From the NCBI GenBank assembly GCA_050084515.1, contig CM114271.1, positions 52,514,001 through 52,578,000 of the forward strand: 64,000 nucleotides of DNA, written 5' to 3'. The stretch's first letter is position 1. Every line of letters begins with the position of its first letter. Both the position numbers and the translations under genes were made by a program. Below the pieces are notes generated by a model that made no database searches, was not told the DNA's origin, and saw only the letters and a program-made list of their open reading frames with translations. This DNA comes from Blasia pusilla (Eukaryota; Marchantiophyta; Marchantiopsida; Blasiales). This document shows positions 21,785 to 35,165 of the stretch, in pieces.

Positions 21785-24700
21785 TCACATATCGTAACCG
21801 GGATAGGAAATTGAGAGTTCGACCAACGAGAATGCCGATCCTGGATACGTAGAATGAGCAGGTCGCGGCTTAAGATTAATGGCATACTGACCATCCTCGT
21901 GTGCTCCGTCCGTATCTCCCATCAAATACCTGACATATCCTCGATGCGTCACGTACTCACGTACATCTGCTTTCAAGTTCAGCGCTGTGTCGAGATCGGC
22001 CAAGGCCCCGGGATGATCTCCCATTAAGCGTTTCACGACTCCCCTTTCGGCCCACGCAACATCATCTTTCGGTTGTTTCTGGACCGCATCGTCAGCGATC
22101 ACCAGCGCTCCGGATAAATCTCCCAGCATTGCTTTCACAAACCGAAGTCTGCACGCACTCAACCAAATTCAAACCGCGGTCAAAATCAAATTAAGCTCTC
22201 CACGCCACCCTCACACATTTGAACACATGTCCTCTCGTTCGTACCAATCGTACATTCCGACATAGAGCGATCTCTCAGCAGCTTTCTGCCAGTAAGTCAC
22301 GCATGTGTTCCACCCACGGTGTGGTGATTTGCTTGCATACCCGTGATGTGTGTTGTGATTTCCAGGCTCCAAGTCCTCGAGCCTGTAAAGGTCGGAGAGA
22401 GCTTGATGCAGGAGTCCCAAGTGAATGTTGGCTGCTGCTCTCGCTTGGTAAGCGGCACTGCAATGCAGAGTTGTTTGGTTGGCCTTGAGTGGGTCTATGA
22501 GGGTCAAGCCACGGGCCGCGCAGGCCTGTACGAATGGATGCACCTCCTTGGCAGTTAATCTCGAAAGCCCTTCCACGACACCAGCAACTCCCTTCATGTT
22601 CCTCTCCACCTCGGCGAGAAGTGTCAAAGTCTCTACCGCCTCCTTCTGCGCAAAGACTTCCAATCCCCAGGTGCTGAGGTTCTTCCCATCGAGCATTCGG
22701 GCGAGTCCCACGAGCGCTCCCGGGAAAGCCGCGATTTCCTGCCTGTTCCCCTCCTTTTCGGCCAGCATTTTCAGAGTGGAAGCTGCCAGCATCCGCACCA
22801 TGGGCCTTATCTCTTCCTTCAATAAGCCGACGAGTCCCTTGAGCATTCCTGGAAATGCTCCGATGGTGCGGATTTGCCGACCTATTTCCTCCTCTTCGGC
22901 ACGCCGCGTTGCCGCGGGATCCGGTTCTCCTCCCTCGAGCGACGGCAACGATGCCGGCACGGGGTCTCCCCTGACCCAATTCTCGATTCCCCCGGGCTGT
23001 GTCACGGGATGTGCGCCGAACATGAGGTCGAGCTCGTTCTCCTTCCTGTCGATGAGATCGTGCACGGTCCAGACTGCGAACTGCTGTGCATCGGAGTTGC
23101 GATCGTTGGCGAGCAATTCCACTAGATTCTCGAGAGCGTGGGGCGTCGCTATGATTCTCGCTTTGTTCGTTGCGTCACCCGCGAGGAAGTAGAGCGTTTC
23201 GGTGGCCGCTGATTGGAGACTGGGAGGCAGCTCCCTGAGCAGCAATCTCACCAGACCTTCCAAGACTCCCGCATATCCACCAACGATACTCAGATCCTGG
23301 GAATTGCTACCTTTCAGACGTGCCAGCCTCCCCAAAGCCCTCACTCCTGCTTCCTGCGCGATGGCGCTGTCATCTCTGGCCAGCAGGCCCGATAATCCCG
23401 CCAGGGCCGCATCCGAAACTGCCAAATTGATCTCATGACTGGCCCACGCAAACGCAACCAAAGCACCCGCTGCCATTCTGCTCGTGGTGGGAACGGGAGT
23501 GTTCAAAAGCTGCACGAGGCCTTTGAAAACGCTGATGGTTCCATAATTTCTGGCGGTCCACTTGAACAGATTCTTCTGGGGAGGATCCGCGAGTGCACCC
23601 CACAGAGTTAAAGTGCTCCAGTTCCAGCACATGATTTCCAGTGCCCAACAGGTGACCGAAGTCGTCTGTGGCAGAGCGAGGAGACGTAAAATAGCGTCTC
23701 GAGCCAATCTACCCTTGCGTATGTACTGAAGAATCACCTGTGACATCAACGACAGTTCGATTCCGACATATCAGTAAATGTGCGTGAGAAAAGCGACATC
23801 CAGCGCTTCTCTCGGAGCCTTCCCCATGCGCCTCACACGCCAAACGATGTCTAGACACCCGCAAGCAACCGACCGGTTCCGAGAACTCGGCTCGGCGCAG
23901 GGTCTCAACCGACTGCTTTTCAGATTGGCGGCCTATTCGAATAGTATTCTTCTCTTTTCAGAGAGGGACCACTTTGTCATCCGGGGGAAGATCCGCATCG
24001 GTGGACGTCGAGATCCCGTGCTTTACAGTTGGACTCGGTCGCCGAAGACACCGATGGATCCCGGATAGTTCCGGACCGCCATGATGATCGTTCCACATTT
24101 CAGAAAATCGAGAATTTTTGGATTACCTCGATGCAATCTGTTCCAACTTCCAAGCAAGGGTTCAATCAATGCAGCAGGTGATGAAGATCGAGATGATGAC
24201 GTTACCTCTTTCGCCGACAGAAGAGATTGCTCGTGCCACGCCTCCCCGCCCTCCGTCTCCAGGAGCCAAACGAACGGCTCTACACACTTCCAGACATTGA
24301 CATTCTCCTTCAAATTGATAGGCAGGCCCAATTTCTTCGCTGCCACCGCCCTGAGCTCTTCCACTCCATAGATGGCCGAAAGGGCCACGACGAGAGAGGA
24401 ATCCAAATGGTTGTTTTCGCCGAGTAGAGACTGGACCAAGCTGCTGATTGCCTTCCTCTTGACCTTCCGGATGAAATGCTGCCTGAAGCGATGGACCCGC
24501 AGAGTCTGAGTCGGGACAGTCCTCCACGGAACGGGGTGATCCTGCACTTGAAAGAAGGATCGATCTTCCAAGTGATGCCTCCACTTCAGGTATGCTCTTT
24601 TCCGCGGGCCGTGGATGCTTCCGTAGAGGATTCTCAGGACCTTCTCCGGGACAGTCGGACCTGAACAGAGTGCTGCCAACAGCAGAAGTGACTGCGCTTC

Positions 24701-26349
24701 CGATGGCAACGAGTCCACGGCCATCATCGTCGAAGAGCCCACTGTGTTAGGGTACAGGCCTGCGAATCCATGGTCTAACCCTGTTATGTTTTGATCCTCC
24801 GACGCGTCGGAGACTTCTAAGAGCTCTTCTTTCGCTGCCACCCACTCGGCGGGATCGGTGGATCTGTCACCTTTCAAAGCCAGCCCCCAGTTGGCCAGCA
24901 CCAGAGGATTGAAATCGGCCGCTTTTATCACATCGTCGGCCAGCGTCTGCACATGCATGCACTCCAAACACTGAGCACGGATTCGCAAGCTGCTAAACCC
25001 TCAACGGCAAACAATTTTAATTCACAGGACACTGCGGGCTGAAGTCGCTAAACCGCTTGCTCCACTGCAAGAATTTCTATGGCATTACCGCTTCGATGTT
25101 TGGTCGTCAAACGTGCGCGACGCTGCGATCGAGAATCGAACTCTGTCTACTTAAGAAGAAGCCGCACTGGATTGCACATCTCAAAAGGCTAAGCTGAACC
25201 GGGTCCAAAACCTGCACGCACCTGTAGCTGGGAAGCAACATCGCGAGCCGGGGGTAGTCCGCCGATGTAATTCCACAAGATAGCGCGTCCTTGCTCCAAG
25301 CTCGGCTTCCGCATCTGCACCTGAATAGAATCTTCCCAAACCCTGCGATTCTGGGTTGTGATCAAGTACTTGATACCTCTCCCGGGCACCAGAAGTTGTT
25401 GCACCAGCTCTTGCGTCCATACATCATCCAGTATGATCAATACATCTTGATTAGCTAGGCGCGTAGCCAGTCTATCGTGAATGTCAAAATCGGATCGGGT
25501 ATGCGCGTCGATCTGACCTGCGCCCCTGTCCAACTGCTCTGGCCGGGTTCCCAATTTCTGCAGCAATTCCAGTTGTTTGGCTCGGCCGTCTGCATCTGGA
25601 CCACAATCCAAGCAGAATGCTCCGTCTTGGAAGTGCGGAGAGGAACTTTCGTCAGCGTTGCTCTGTGATGCAGCCCTGGACGACTGTTGTCGAGCTTCCT
25701 GGTACTGCAGAGCCAGATGCATAGCCGTAATCGATTTCCCCGTGCCAGGGTCTCCGTGCAACACCACCACCTGAGGTCCATCTTGGTTTTCCAGAGCGCT
25801 GCGCAATTCACCAGCGGTTTCTGGCAGAGCTACGTACTTGGCATCAGAAGGGAAAGGCAATGGGAGAATTCTGCGTTGCTGGGATGTCTCCAGAGCCAGA
25901 ATTGCTCTTTCTTGTTCGTTGACGGTCCGAGTACCGGTGGGTGTCCTCGTCAGTGTGGCGACCTGACTGGCGAGGATACCATCGATGGCTTGGATGACCC
26001 TCTCGAAACTGGCAATCAATTCTTCTGGAACGGCGACCTTCGCCGGCGCACTCATGCAGCAACCGCGCTTCGAAGTCTCCAGCCGGGCTTCCTCCTTCTC
26101 CAACATTCTGTCTGCCTCGTTTACTGCAGCTAAGATCGGTCTCAAGGTCTTGTCCTCCGCAGTTCCAAATCTCTGCACCAAGTTGCTCCACAGTTCCTGC
26201 TTTCCACGTAGCGTGGCTAGCTTGGCTGCCAAATGTTTCCAGGCTTGAGCTGTTTTGTAAGAGCCCCGCCGGTGCTCCTGCACAAAGTTGTCGCCTTTGG
26301 CTACAAGAGTCACCAGAGCATCGAATCGGATTTCCGAAGCCGAACCCAT
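21785..26349 (-). CDS. NB-ARC / armadillo / TPR resistance-like protein
   Basis: At least four exons. Exon 1 (26349-25222) encodes an N-terminal helical domain (residues 1-130; a remote four-helix/RPW8-like resemblance) and NB-ARC: P-loop GDPGTGKS at 199-206, kinase-2 VLIILDDVW at 303-311, RNBS-B-like YLITTQ at 328-333. It ends at a CAG|GTGCGT donor. Exon 2 (about 24947 or 24970 to about 24.03 kb) continues NB-ARC (DFNPLVLANWGLAL) and a helical linker. Exon 3 (about 23737-22341) is a run of armadillo-type repeats (GVLEGLVRLL, GMLKGLVGLL and similar) ending in a TPR. It splices GG|GTATGC to GTGCAG|A in phase with exon 4 (22148-21785), which adds TPRs. The exon 2/3 donor and the final exon end are uncertain. 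Such proteins act as NTP-switch immune sensors; armadillo/TPR replacing LRR is mainly a non-seed-plant arrangement, as I recall. Ligand and function are unknown. Confidence 0.8.
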
Positions 26350-29300
26350 GCTTTCGGTAGCCGGTCCCTTCGTTGGGCGGAAGGTTGTCGAATCGGTTGC
26401 CTACCTAGGACGATAAGCTTTTTCCCGGGATATTAGCCTACCGAATGCATGATTCTAAGTTATTTGACACACTTTCTAGTAGAACATGAAACTTCTCGCC
26501 ATCTAGCTGTAGCAGCTACTCCCCCCCACCGTAATGTCAGCCGGAACGTTGGACATTCCCATGAACACGAGCACTCGTGGCGATCTCGTCCCTGCATTTT
26601 TCTTCGGCTGCACATTAGCCAGAGTCACGAGGGAAGAAATTCGTTCGTAGCTAAGCTATCCGTCGATTTGGCAGGCTGTTCCAAGCCCTCTTCCCCCTCG
26701 TTCATGATCCAAAAACCTCTCTCCAAATCGAGAAACCAGCTCATTCATTCACTCTCTTTCTTTCTTTTTTTTTCTCTCTCTCTCTCTCTCTCTCTAAAGC
26801 CCTATGGTCGTAAGGCTACCACAGCCGGTACTCACTACAGTCCTCTCAGTCACACACACACACGCAAACACACACACACACACGGACGGACGGAAGGACG
26901 GACAGGCAGAGACAGGCACTCTCAAAATTAAGCTCTGGTCCTGTCGTGTCGTGCCTCGCACGCACGCTTCATTCTCGTGCCAGCAAAATCACCTGCGAAC
27001 GTCCTAGGGTCATATTTAACAGACGAGCAGGGCGGGGACTCGGAGCTACAGCCGAGATCCATGGAACGCGCGGGGAGCGCGGTACGGCCGTAGCCTTCGT
27101 CGTCGTTGAAAACAGTGGCAACCCTTGGAGCGTGCAACATTGCGGGCGAATCCGCAGCGGACCCAGCTGTGAATCCCTAGAGAGTCTGCTTGCCTCACTG
27201 GCCTAAATAATCATCGACACAAAGCTCCGGAGGCTTGCACTAACGAAACTTGCGGAGGCCCAGATTGACTCGCGATTCCAGGAGGTAAAATGTCCTTCCT
27301 CTCGAGGCGATCGAAGGCAGTGTTGAGATTCTGCACTCAGTCCCGCGAAGGAGGCTGGCAAGGTAAAGACGTCAAGGGAAAGAAGACTCCAAGAAGAGAG
27401 CAAGTTTCCCCACGCAGCCTCACTTGCCGGAACTGATTCTGGCAACAGAATCGACATCGGGAAGCCACAGGGGCAATCCGCCTGGAGCACAAGACGCACA
27501 ATCTGCAGCGCTCGAGTGTCTCGACATGGCTACTGTACGCGTCGGACAAATCGACTGCCGCTACAAATCCTCGGGTCAAAACTGTGGAGCTTTGCAGAAG
27601 CCCTGCGAGGTTGCTAGGTATTTCCTCTCTCACCCGAAGATTTCGAAGCATCATGCTTCATGTCTCAATAGTCTCGCCTGTAGCGGCCAACGAAGGACCG
27701 GCAGGGCAGAGAAAGATTCCCTGAAATTCGTCAAACTCTCTCGGGGCTCCAGTTGGTGAGCTGCAAAGTCATGGCTGGAGCAAGCGATCTCTTCGCGTTA
27801 TGTATTCCTCCCTCCCTCCCAACCCAAGCTCTCCCTTTTCCTCCACCACGGCTTCCTAGCTCCGTGGTGGGACCCCCATCCCCCGCACGAAGCCCGGGCT
27901 CCTTTCTTTCTTTTTCCCCCTTTCGTGTTCGCGAGGACCGCGACAGAACCATCGATGCAAGTCAGGCCTGCCCTTCCGATTCGGGGAGCCATGGGAGCGG
28001 CGATTCATGCTGCAATGGACGTGGAAAACTGCTCGGGACGGACGTCTTCTGAGGCGATGTCAGGAGACAAGGTCATCACAGCTGAGTGCTCCACTGCTGC
28101 AAGTTACGGTTTGACATTTTACGGACCGTAATGGGCAGATTCCGACTCGTTTGCAGGGAGAAGTGATCTGGAAAGAGGTCCGGTTGATGTCAGGCGGACA
28201 CCCGCTCTTGGATTGTCTCGCACTTTTGGTCCTCGGGTGATGGGAATTCAACTCGCTTGCTTCTGGAAAGCCGCTCCTGTGTGTAGTGACCGGCAGGCCT
28301 CTAGAGAGTGTCGAGAGATGACGATGAATCAACACCATCTGCGTGATACTGTGTATGGCCAGGGTTTCAATTTTCCTGGTCGCGCTCGCCTCTATGTGCT
28401 TTCAGCTCTGATTGAAAGACTCGGCATTGAAATCGATTTTCGCCAAATTGTAGGATGCCACCGCTGGCCCTACGCATCGACCGCAGCGGATGAGCAAGAG
28501 TGCTTCCGGTAGCCGGTACACGAACTACGAGAATCTCGTGTCAAGCAATTGCGGGCGGGAAACTGTACGTCCGAGAAGTTGTTCTGTACAGATCTAGAAA
28601 TTGGAAGCCTACACAAAAACGAGTTCGTATGAAGTCCTAACGAATCGGCCCTACGAATAGTTTATTTCGGCGGAGTTTAGAGTTCACCTTTGTACGACGT
28701 GAGGTCTGGCAAGACGACATTCAACATCCAGAAGACAAAAGGTGTCGTCTCTTATCCATTCATAAGTTAAAAAGTCAGTTTGGAGCTCCACAGCTTGAAC
28801 ATGAAAGTTCCTGCCAAAGCTGGGACTCATGCCATCGCCTAACAAAGAACGTCTTTCTGGTCAGAGGTGATTCAGACGAGGAACGCGATAGTATGTTTTC
28901 ACAACAACCATTGTTACGATCCGTCGTTATTGCCAGATTTTCGATACCGTTTTTGTGGATGTCGCCGAAGTTCTAAAATTCAATCGCCGCATTTGATGCA
29001 AGAGAGCAGACAAATTGCGGAAGGTGAAAGGATGGACTGGTTCCCGCATTTCGCGAACGAACTTTCCGGAAGCATTCATCACTCGGTATTGGAATTATGG
29101 ACTCAATTGTATCGCCAGCCCCTGCGGACACAACTCAAGCGGTGCAGCGGCGGATCTCAAAATTCAACGATTCTAGTGGTAAAACTCCTGACCGTCAACG
29201 GCGATCTCGAGAGTACGTCGTACTGACAGATTAACTCCTCGAGACCATGCGCGCGCATTGACAAAGCGCAGCATTAAAATAACCTCCGTATATGTCTCAG

Positions 29301-29960
29301 AAGGATTTGACCTGAGGGTGATAATTGTAAATGCAGGAAAACGTCTTAACCAGCTCTAATCTTCTGACTAGCGCTCTAACCCGAGAGGAATAGGTCTACT
29401 GTTGCGACAAAGCTCCATCTTCAGCGAAGAGCGCTCGATATATGTGTTTCTTTCATGTGGACTTCGACATGTAACACCAGAGATGAAGGTTTGATTCATT
29501 GTCCACAGGTACTATTAAAGGAGGACACCGTTTGATTTGTCCACTACTCTACTGCCATCCACGACACAACGTAATGCCATCTGCAATATAGCGAAATCCA
29601 GTGGGAACTAACTAGGTTCTAATCTGGACATCAACTTACTCTTTCTTCGTACTTCGTAAACTGCAGTCATTTGAAACTCGATCGAAACTCTCTCATACGT
29701 TGAACACCGGCAGGAGAAGCATTTTTGCAGCCGTGTTCCGGTAGCTCCTTCTTCCATGAACCTCGACATTTACTTTCGCTGTTTTGAAGGATTCACCGTG
29801 TGCCGAAATGCTACTAGCATATTAGGTTCAAAGAAGGCCGGCAGTTGCTGCACCTAAAAGTGAGCGAAGGAGAGGAACGAACCCGCCGCTTTCCAGTGCT
29901 TCGACCACACTCCTCTTCCTACTCCGGTCCCATCGACCAGAGCGAGATTCTCTCCCAACA
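26350..29960. other. Upstream flank of the NB-ARC gene, no further gene recognised
   Basis: It holds the probable promoter and leader of the minus-strand NB-ARC gene. Simple repeats are a CT run at about 26771-26796, a CA run at about 26851-26882, then a GGAC-type run to about 26905. Frames such as 27424-27759 and 28213-28512 have no recognisable domain and overlap frames on the other strand. I see no RNA gene. Confidence 0.4.
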
Positions 29961-31320
29961 AAAATAAAATACGAAGGTTGGTGAAAATTGAAACCCTACT
30001 CATCTAGCAGTAGTACGGCGACGACAACATTTCGCATCAGTACTGGTTGCACTCAATCCGAACCAAAAGAAAATCCGAACGTTCCCACCCTCCGGCGAGA
30101 TGCTTCCACGCCAAAGAACCACTTTATGCGCTTGTCGAATTGCACAAATTGGCTGATGAGACGCTGCACGGCCGCTTGACTCCACGTAATTAACCCCTTC
30201 CCACTCTGGCCCCTTCCACACGCCCTAGCAGACAGGAGCAAAGAGCATTCGGATAGCAGTAACTCGCTTTCTTCTGAACGACGTAAGCAAAGCTCTTGTA
30301 CCAGATCCTGATGAACTCATAGCTTCAGATTGCCGGTCGCTTCTCAACAGACTCACCAACCACAGGAAACTCCCCAAGAATCAACGTGGGGAGGGCTGGC
30401 GACCTGTCGCGCGTCATGGATCTCAAATTCGCTTCTCCTTCTACTCTGGAGTCTGGTGTCGCTCAGAGAAACGATTCCCCCGAGGCTGACGAAATCTACT
30501 CTGGATACCTCGGAAGAATAAGTTCATCGATTCTAATAAAGAACGAGCATCCTCATTCGAATTGCTGGTCGAATTTCCTTCCGCCTGCCAGAAATCCGTC
30601 TCCTCTTCCGCCTCCCAATCATTTCTCCGCGCACCTCACACTTCTTCCTCCTCCGAAATGCTATTCAAATGGCTGCTATTCCGAAAGTTTTCCTCCTCCG
30701 AAACGCTATTCAAATGGCTGCTCGGACGGGACTGCTAGGCACACCCGGACTTCTTTTCCCGAGAGACATCTCGGGAAGGCAGTCGGCGATTTCGTCCGTC
30801 TAGCCGGTTTTTTCAAACTTACCAAAGAAAACCCACTTTTCACGTCGGGAATTCGACTAAAGTTTCAGATACGATCCGGAAATCACTCGTTCTCAACCGA
30901 GCATATGCGCTGTTGGGGCATGTGGGGAGGAGATATCGTCGAGTGTGAATTTCCACAAGTTCACATACACAGGCTTGGTTCATCCGTAGCTGCGGTTACC
31001 ATTTAATACATCCATATAGTTGTGGGTCGCATTTAATACAACTATATAGTTAGAAGTTAGACTGTTAGAATGCCTAGCGGTCCCTCGGAATAAGACCAGA
31101 GCTGGGTGCATTTATTGTACCGAGCTCGAGGAATAGAGCCAAAATTGACAATATTTATTGTTGCGTCGTGTGAGCAAAGGGGAAACAAAAGGTGTTTTTC
31201 TTCTCTTTTAAATCGGAAAGAAACATTTCCACCGACATGAATAAACAAACGCCCGTCATTCTCCAAGACTCGAAGAGGACATCGGATAGGATTTTCACTC
31301 GTGTGAACATAATACACGTA
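29961..31320. other. Intergenic DNA with a short tandem duplication
   Basis: A unit of about 44 bp containing gctattcaaatggctgct is duplicated at about 30645-30725. A second small duplication (catttaatacaNNtatatagtt) lies at about 31002-31052. The 206-codon plus frame at 30386-31006 spans the first duplication and has no recognisable domain; it is kept here as an unsupported frame. Confidence 0.4.
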
Positions 31321-33844
31321 CTTTTCCTTCCATTTTAGAATTAAATGTAATTTATATTATCATTGGAGAATATCTTATTTGTTTATTTTCTTAACTTTTT
31401 TGTTTGATGGTGAAAAAATATTTCAACTTCTACAAAATGCAAAATATAAAAAATTTATGCAATATGATTGGACCCTCACCCCTGGGACGGGTTGCCCACA
31501 AGTTCATAGTATTCTTAATGTACTTCAATGTGCATATTTTGTTTCCTTTGGATGGGGTATGATTTTCACTCCCAATGGAGTTTATAAAATCCTAAGAGAA
31601 AATGTTGGTTTAGGATGTGCCATAGGGTATTGGTCCACCGGTATCCTTATATCTCAATGCAGAGGAGATGAAATTATAATTTTTTTTCATAAGGATACAT
31701 AATTTTGAAATATTCTTTCTAAGTGTGTAATTAAAATTCAAACTATCAATTTTACTAGCTATAAATAGACGTGAGGAGGCAATCTCCAATACTAATATAG
31801 AATATATTGTGAAAGTATTTGATGCAATTTGAATGTTTTGGAATTTAACATCAAAAAATTATGTCCAAAATGTAGAGTTGTAATCTCAATCTTAATGAGA
31901 ATGAAATTATAATGTCATTTGAGAAAAAATTTCACAAGTTTTTCCTCCTTAATTGGAAAAAAAATCATTTTTTCTTCAAACGCCGTTTCTGAATTAAGAG
32001 AAATTTCATTTTGATCCCTTTTTCTACAATATCCTTTTTTCCTCCCAACCAAAATTTTAAATGAAATAATTTTCAGAAATTTCAAAAAATAGTTCCACCA
32101 TTCTCTTATGATACTTTCTTATTTTATTCCAGAATTTTCTTAATTTTACCTCCAAAATTAACTTCAAAATCACAAAATTAACTTATTTTTTCTGCTTACA
32201 ATTTTTTGATTAAATTTTAAGCGGAAAAAGATTATGAACAGGCCGGAGACTTAAGAACTTTTAAAATTCATATCACCTAAAATAATTTCCTTCATTAAAT
32301 TAAAAAGTCAACATATCTATTATACAATCAACATCAAGTGCAAATTCCAATGAAGGAAAGACATTTCAATATGAATATATTTTGTCGAAGACGTCCTTCT
32401 TATGGGAGTATGATCAACTATGAGGATTCTTTGTAGTACAACCTTCATTAATAAGTAGTTTTGAATTTCACTACTCCATTTCATCTTGCCTAGCTTAGCA
32501 AACATGCCGATTGTGCTAGCTGGTATATACCAAGGATCGAAGGAGACATCCATGGATCACCCCAAATTTTTTACCACTCATCTTTTACTTCAACTCTCTT
32601 TTTCCAATAAAGAGTGTTGCTACATTAGGGTGACCTCTCTTTTCTCTAACAAAAAGATCTCTTTGTTGGCAAAGACTAGAGGGAGTCATGCCTCATTGCA
32701 TAATAGTGATAATAATAGGGTTCAACATATATTCACCACATAACCTTCCTAGAAGAACCTACCAGCACAACAAAAATCCGAGAGTTAGCGTAAAAAGAAG
32801 TGTGTTCTATAGCTAGGAGCCCAACCAAAGTTGAATGGGAGGGAGCGTTTGTTATTGCTTTCAAATGTCATGTAGGGTCACTTATCATGTGCCCTAAGTA
32901 AATTTACATCAAGGTACAATAGGCAGAGTGGGGTGGCGTGGGTAGTTAGACATTAGGAAAGGTAGAACTCGGTGCCGTTGAAGGCTAGGTAGACATTGGG
33001 GAGTGTTACTATAGTTGTCCAAAGTAGGTCGACAAAATTGAGTTAGCCACCTATAATCCTTCCTCATCGACATGTGAAGGGAAGGGGTTTCTGCTTTGGG
33101 TTGGTCCCGCAACAAACATTCTTCACCAATTTTCCACTCGCCTCCAAGCAATGTATGGTTGTGCAACACATGACACATGAGGCATCATCTAAACTAACCG
33201 TGTTGATCACGAAAACTACCTCAATATTCACTTTTAGAGACATGACATGCATTTCCCATCTAATCTCCCACAACGGATGACACCACAGACTCCAAATGAC
33301 ACGTCCTACATAATTGTCTAAGCCCAATCTAGGAAAAGACAAAAAAAAGAGATTTACTTGGTGAGGTAAGTGCATCCCAGACCTTCAACGACTCTCTTGA
33401 GAAATATAGTGGAAACGTCCCATACGATTTCCCGTTCCCCCATCCCACCTATGATCCTCTCTCAACAATTGAGATCTACCTGAACTCTTCTTCCAATCGC
33501 TACATAAGCAAGTCTATCCGCTTTCAATCCATTGATTATAGAAGGGGCTTGATTGACTTCAAAATATTTTCTCCAAGGATTTGCAACGAATGAATTTTTC
33601 TAACATTTTTTTAAGACATTCTCTAACATTCATACAGCTTGAGTACGTTCATGCACAAGTACAAGATTAGGGGCAGTCTTACTATAACTCCTCTTATTCT
33701 TCCGTTTCATCTTCTTTGGACCATATTCTTGACAACTCTATGAAAACACCTTGGACTTCCTCATCCTATTGTTTTAGGTGTGCCAAATTGTGTATGCGGG
33801 AAGCCCATTGATGCAAAATATATCCATATTCTCGGATATGCATA
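31321..33844. other. AT-rich DNA with decayed repeats
   Basis: An abrupt shift to AT-rich sequence at about 31.3 kb. A 107-codon frame (31379-31702, plus) has no recognised domain. Minus-strand frames at 32909-33375 look like decayed coding sequence of a transposon, but I cannot name the family. Confidence 0.35.
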
Positions 33845-34557
<713 letters not shown>

Positions 34558-34821
34558 AATATAGTGGAGAGTAAACAAGGATGCATGATGTGATTAGGGA
34601 GGAGGCACCATTGGTGGCTCTTAATGCAAGGTATATTGTTGCAACTACATGTCTTATCTTCTACTATACAAGCAACCTCACATTGAATACTTGATTGTGC
34701 TACGTCTTGAGATGTCTTTGATCTATTAGTGATGTGGTGTTTGTTGATCTAATCTGTTCAGACTTGGTGGGTCGGGTTGCACATACTAAAGGCTCTACGA
34801 CTAATGTAGTAACAAGGTTGC

Positions 34822-35165
34822 ATGGGAATGGTGACATTCGTCCATGGGACGGACATGCCGCCCGGGTACTCACGGCCCGTATCCGAGCCCGTCCCCAGAG
34901 CCTGCGCATGGCGGGCTACGGATTCGCGTATAGCCAGCTCGAAGCCCGTAGGTCGCGCTCAGGGCCTGCCATGTACGAACCGCGAGCTTGAGCCCATGGT
35001 GGGCTTGAACCCAGCCCACCATGTCTGGGCCCTCCGTGGGCTTGGCCACGGGCCATAAAACCGGTGTAGGTTTAGCCATGCCGGATGTCCGCTTTGGGCT
35101 CGGCAAGCTTGGGTGCGGGCCGCGTGTACCCGAGCCCGCACGGACATGTCCATCCTAGGGACAGA
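34822..35165. mobile_element. GC-rich MITE-like element (possibly hAT-derived)
   Basis: A sharply bounded GC-rich island in AT-rich DNA with many cgggccc/gggctcggg-type tracts and partly complementary ends (gtccatgggacggacatg near 34839, cacggacatgtccatcctag near 35138). GCCCG-rich ends of this kind are familiar from plant non-autonomous hAT elements. There is no transposase. The exact termini and target duplication were not established. Confidence 0.4.

Noticed and set aside
22219-23192. Long plus-strand frames over the armadillo exon (for example 22479-23192)
   Set aside because: These are antisense shadows of the GC-rich armadillo-coding exon; their composition mirrors the minus-strand gene.
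26449-26931. 160-codon frame upstream of the NB-ARC gene
   Set aside because: Much of it is translated CT and CA microsatellite; there is no domain.
30386-31006. 206-codon open frame as a gene
   Set aside because: It spans a 44-bp tandem duplication, has no recognisable domain and low-complexity Pro/Ser stretches; it is probably fortuitous.
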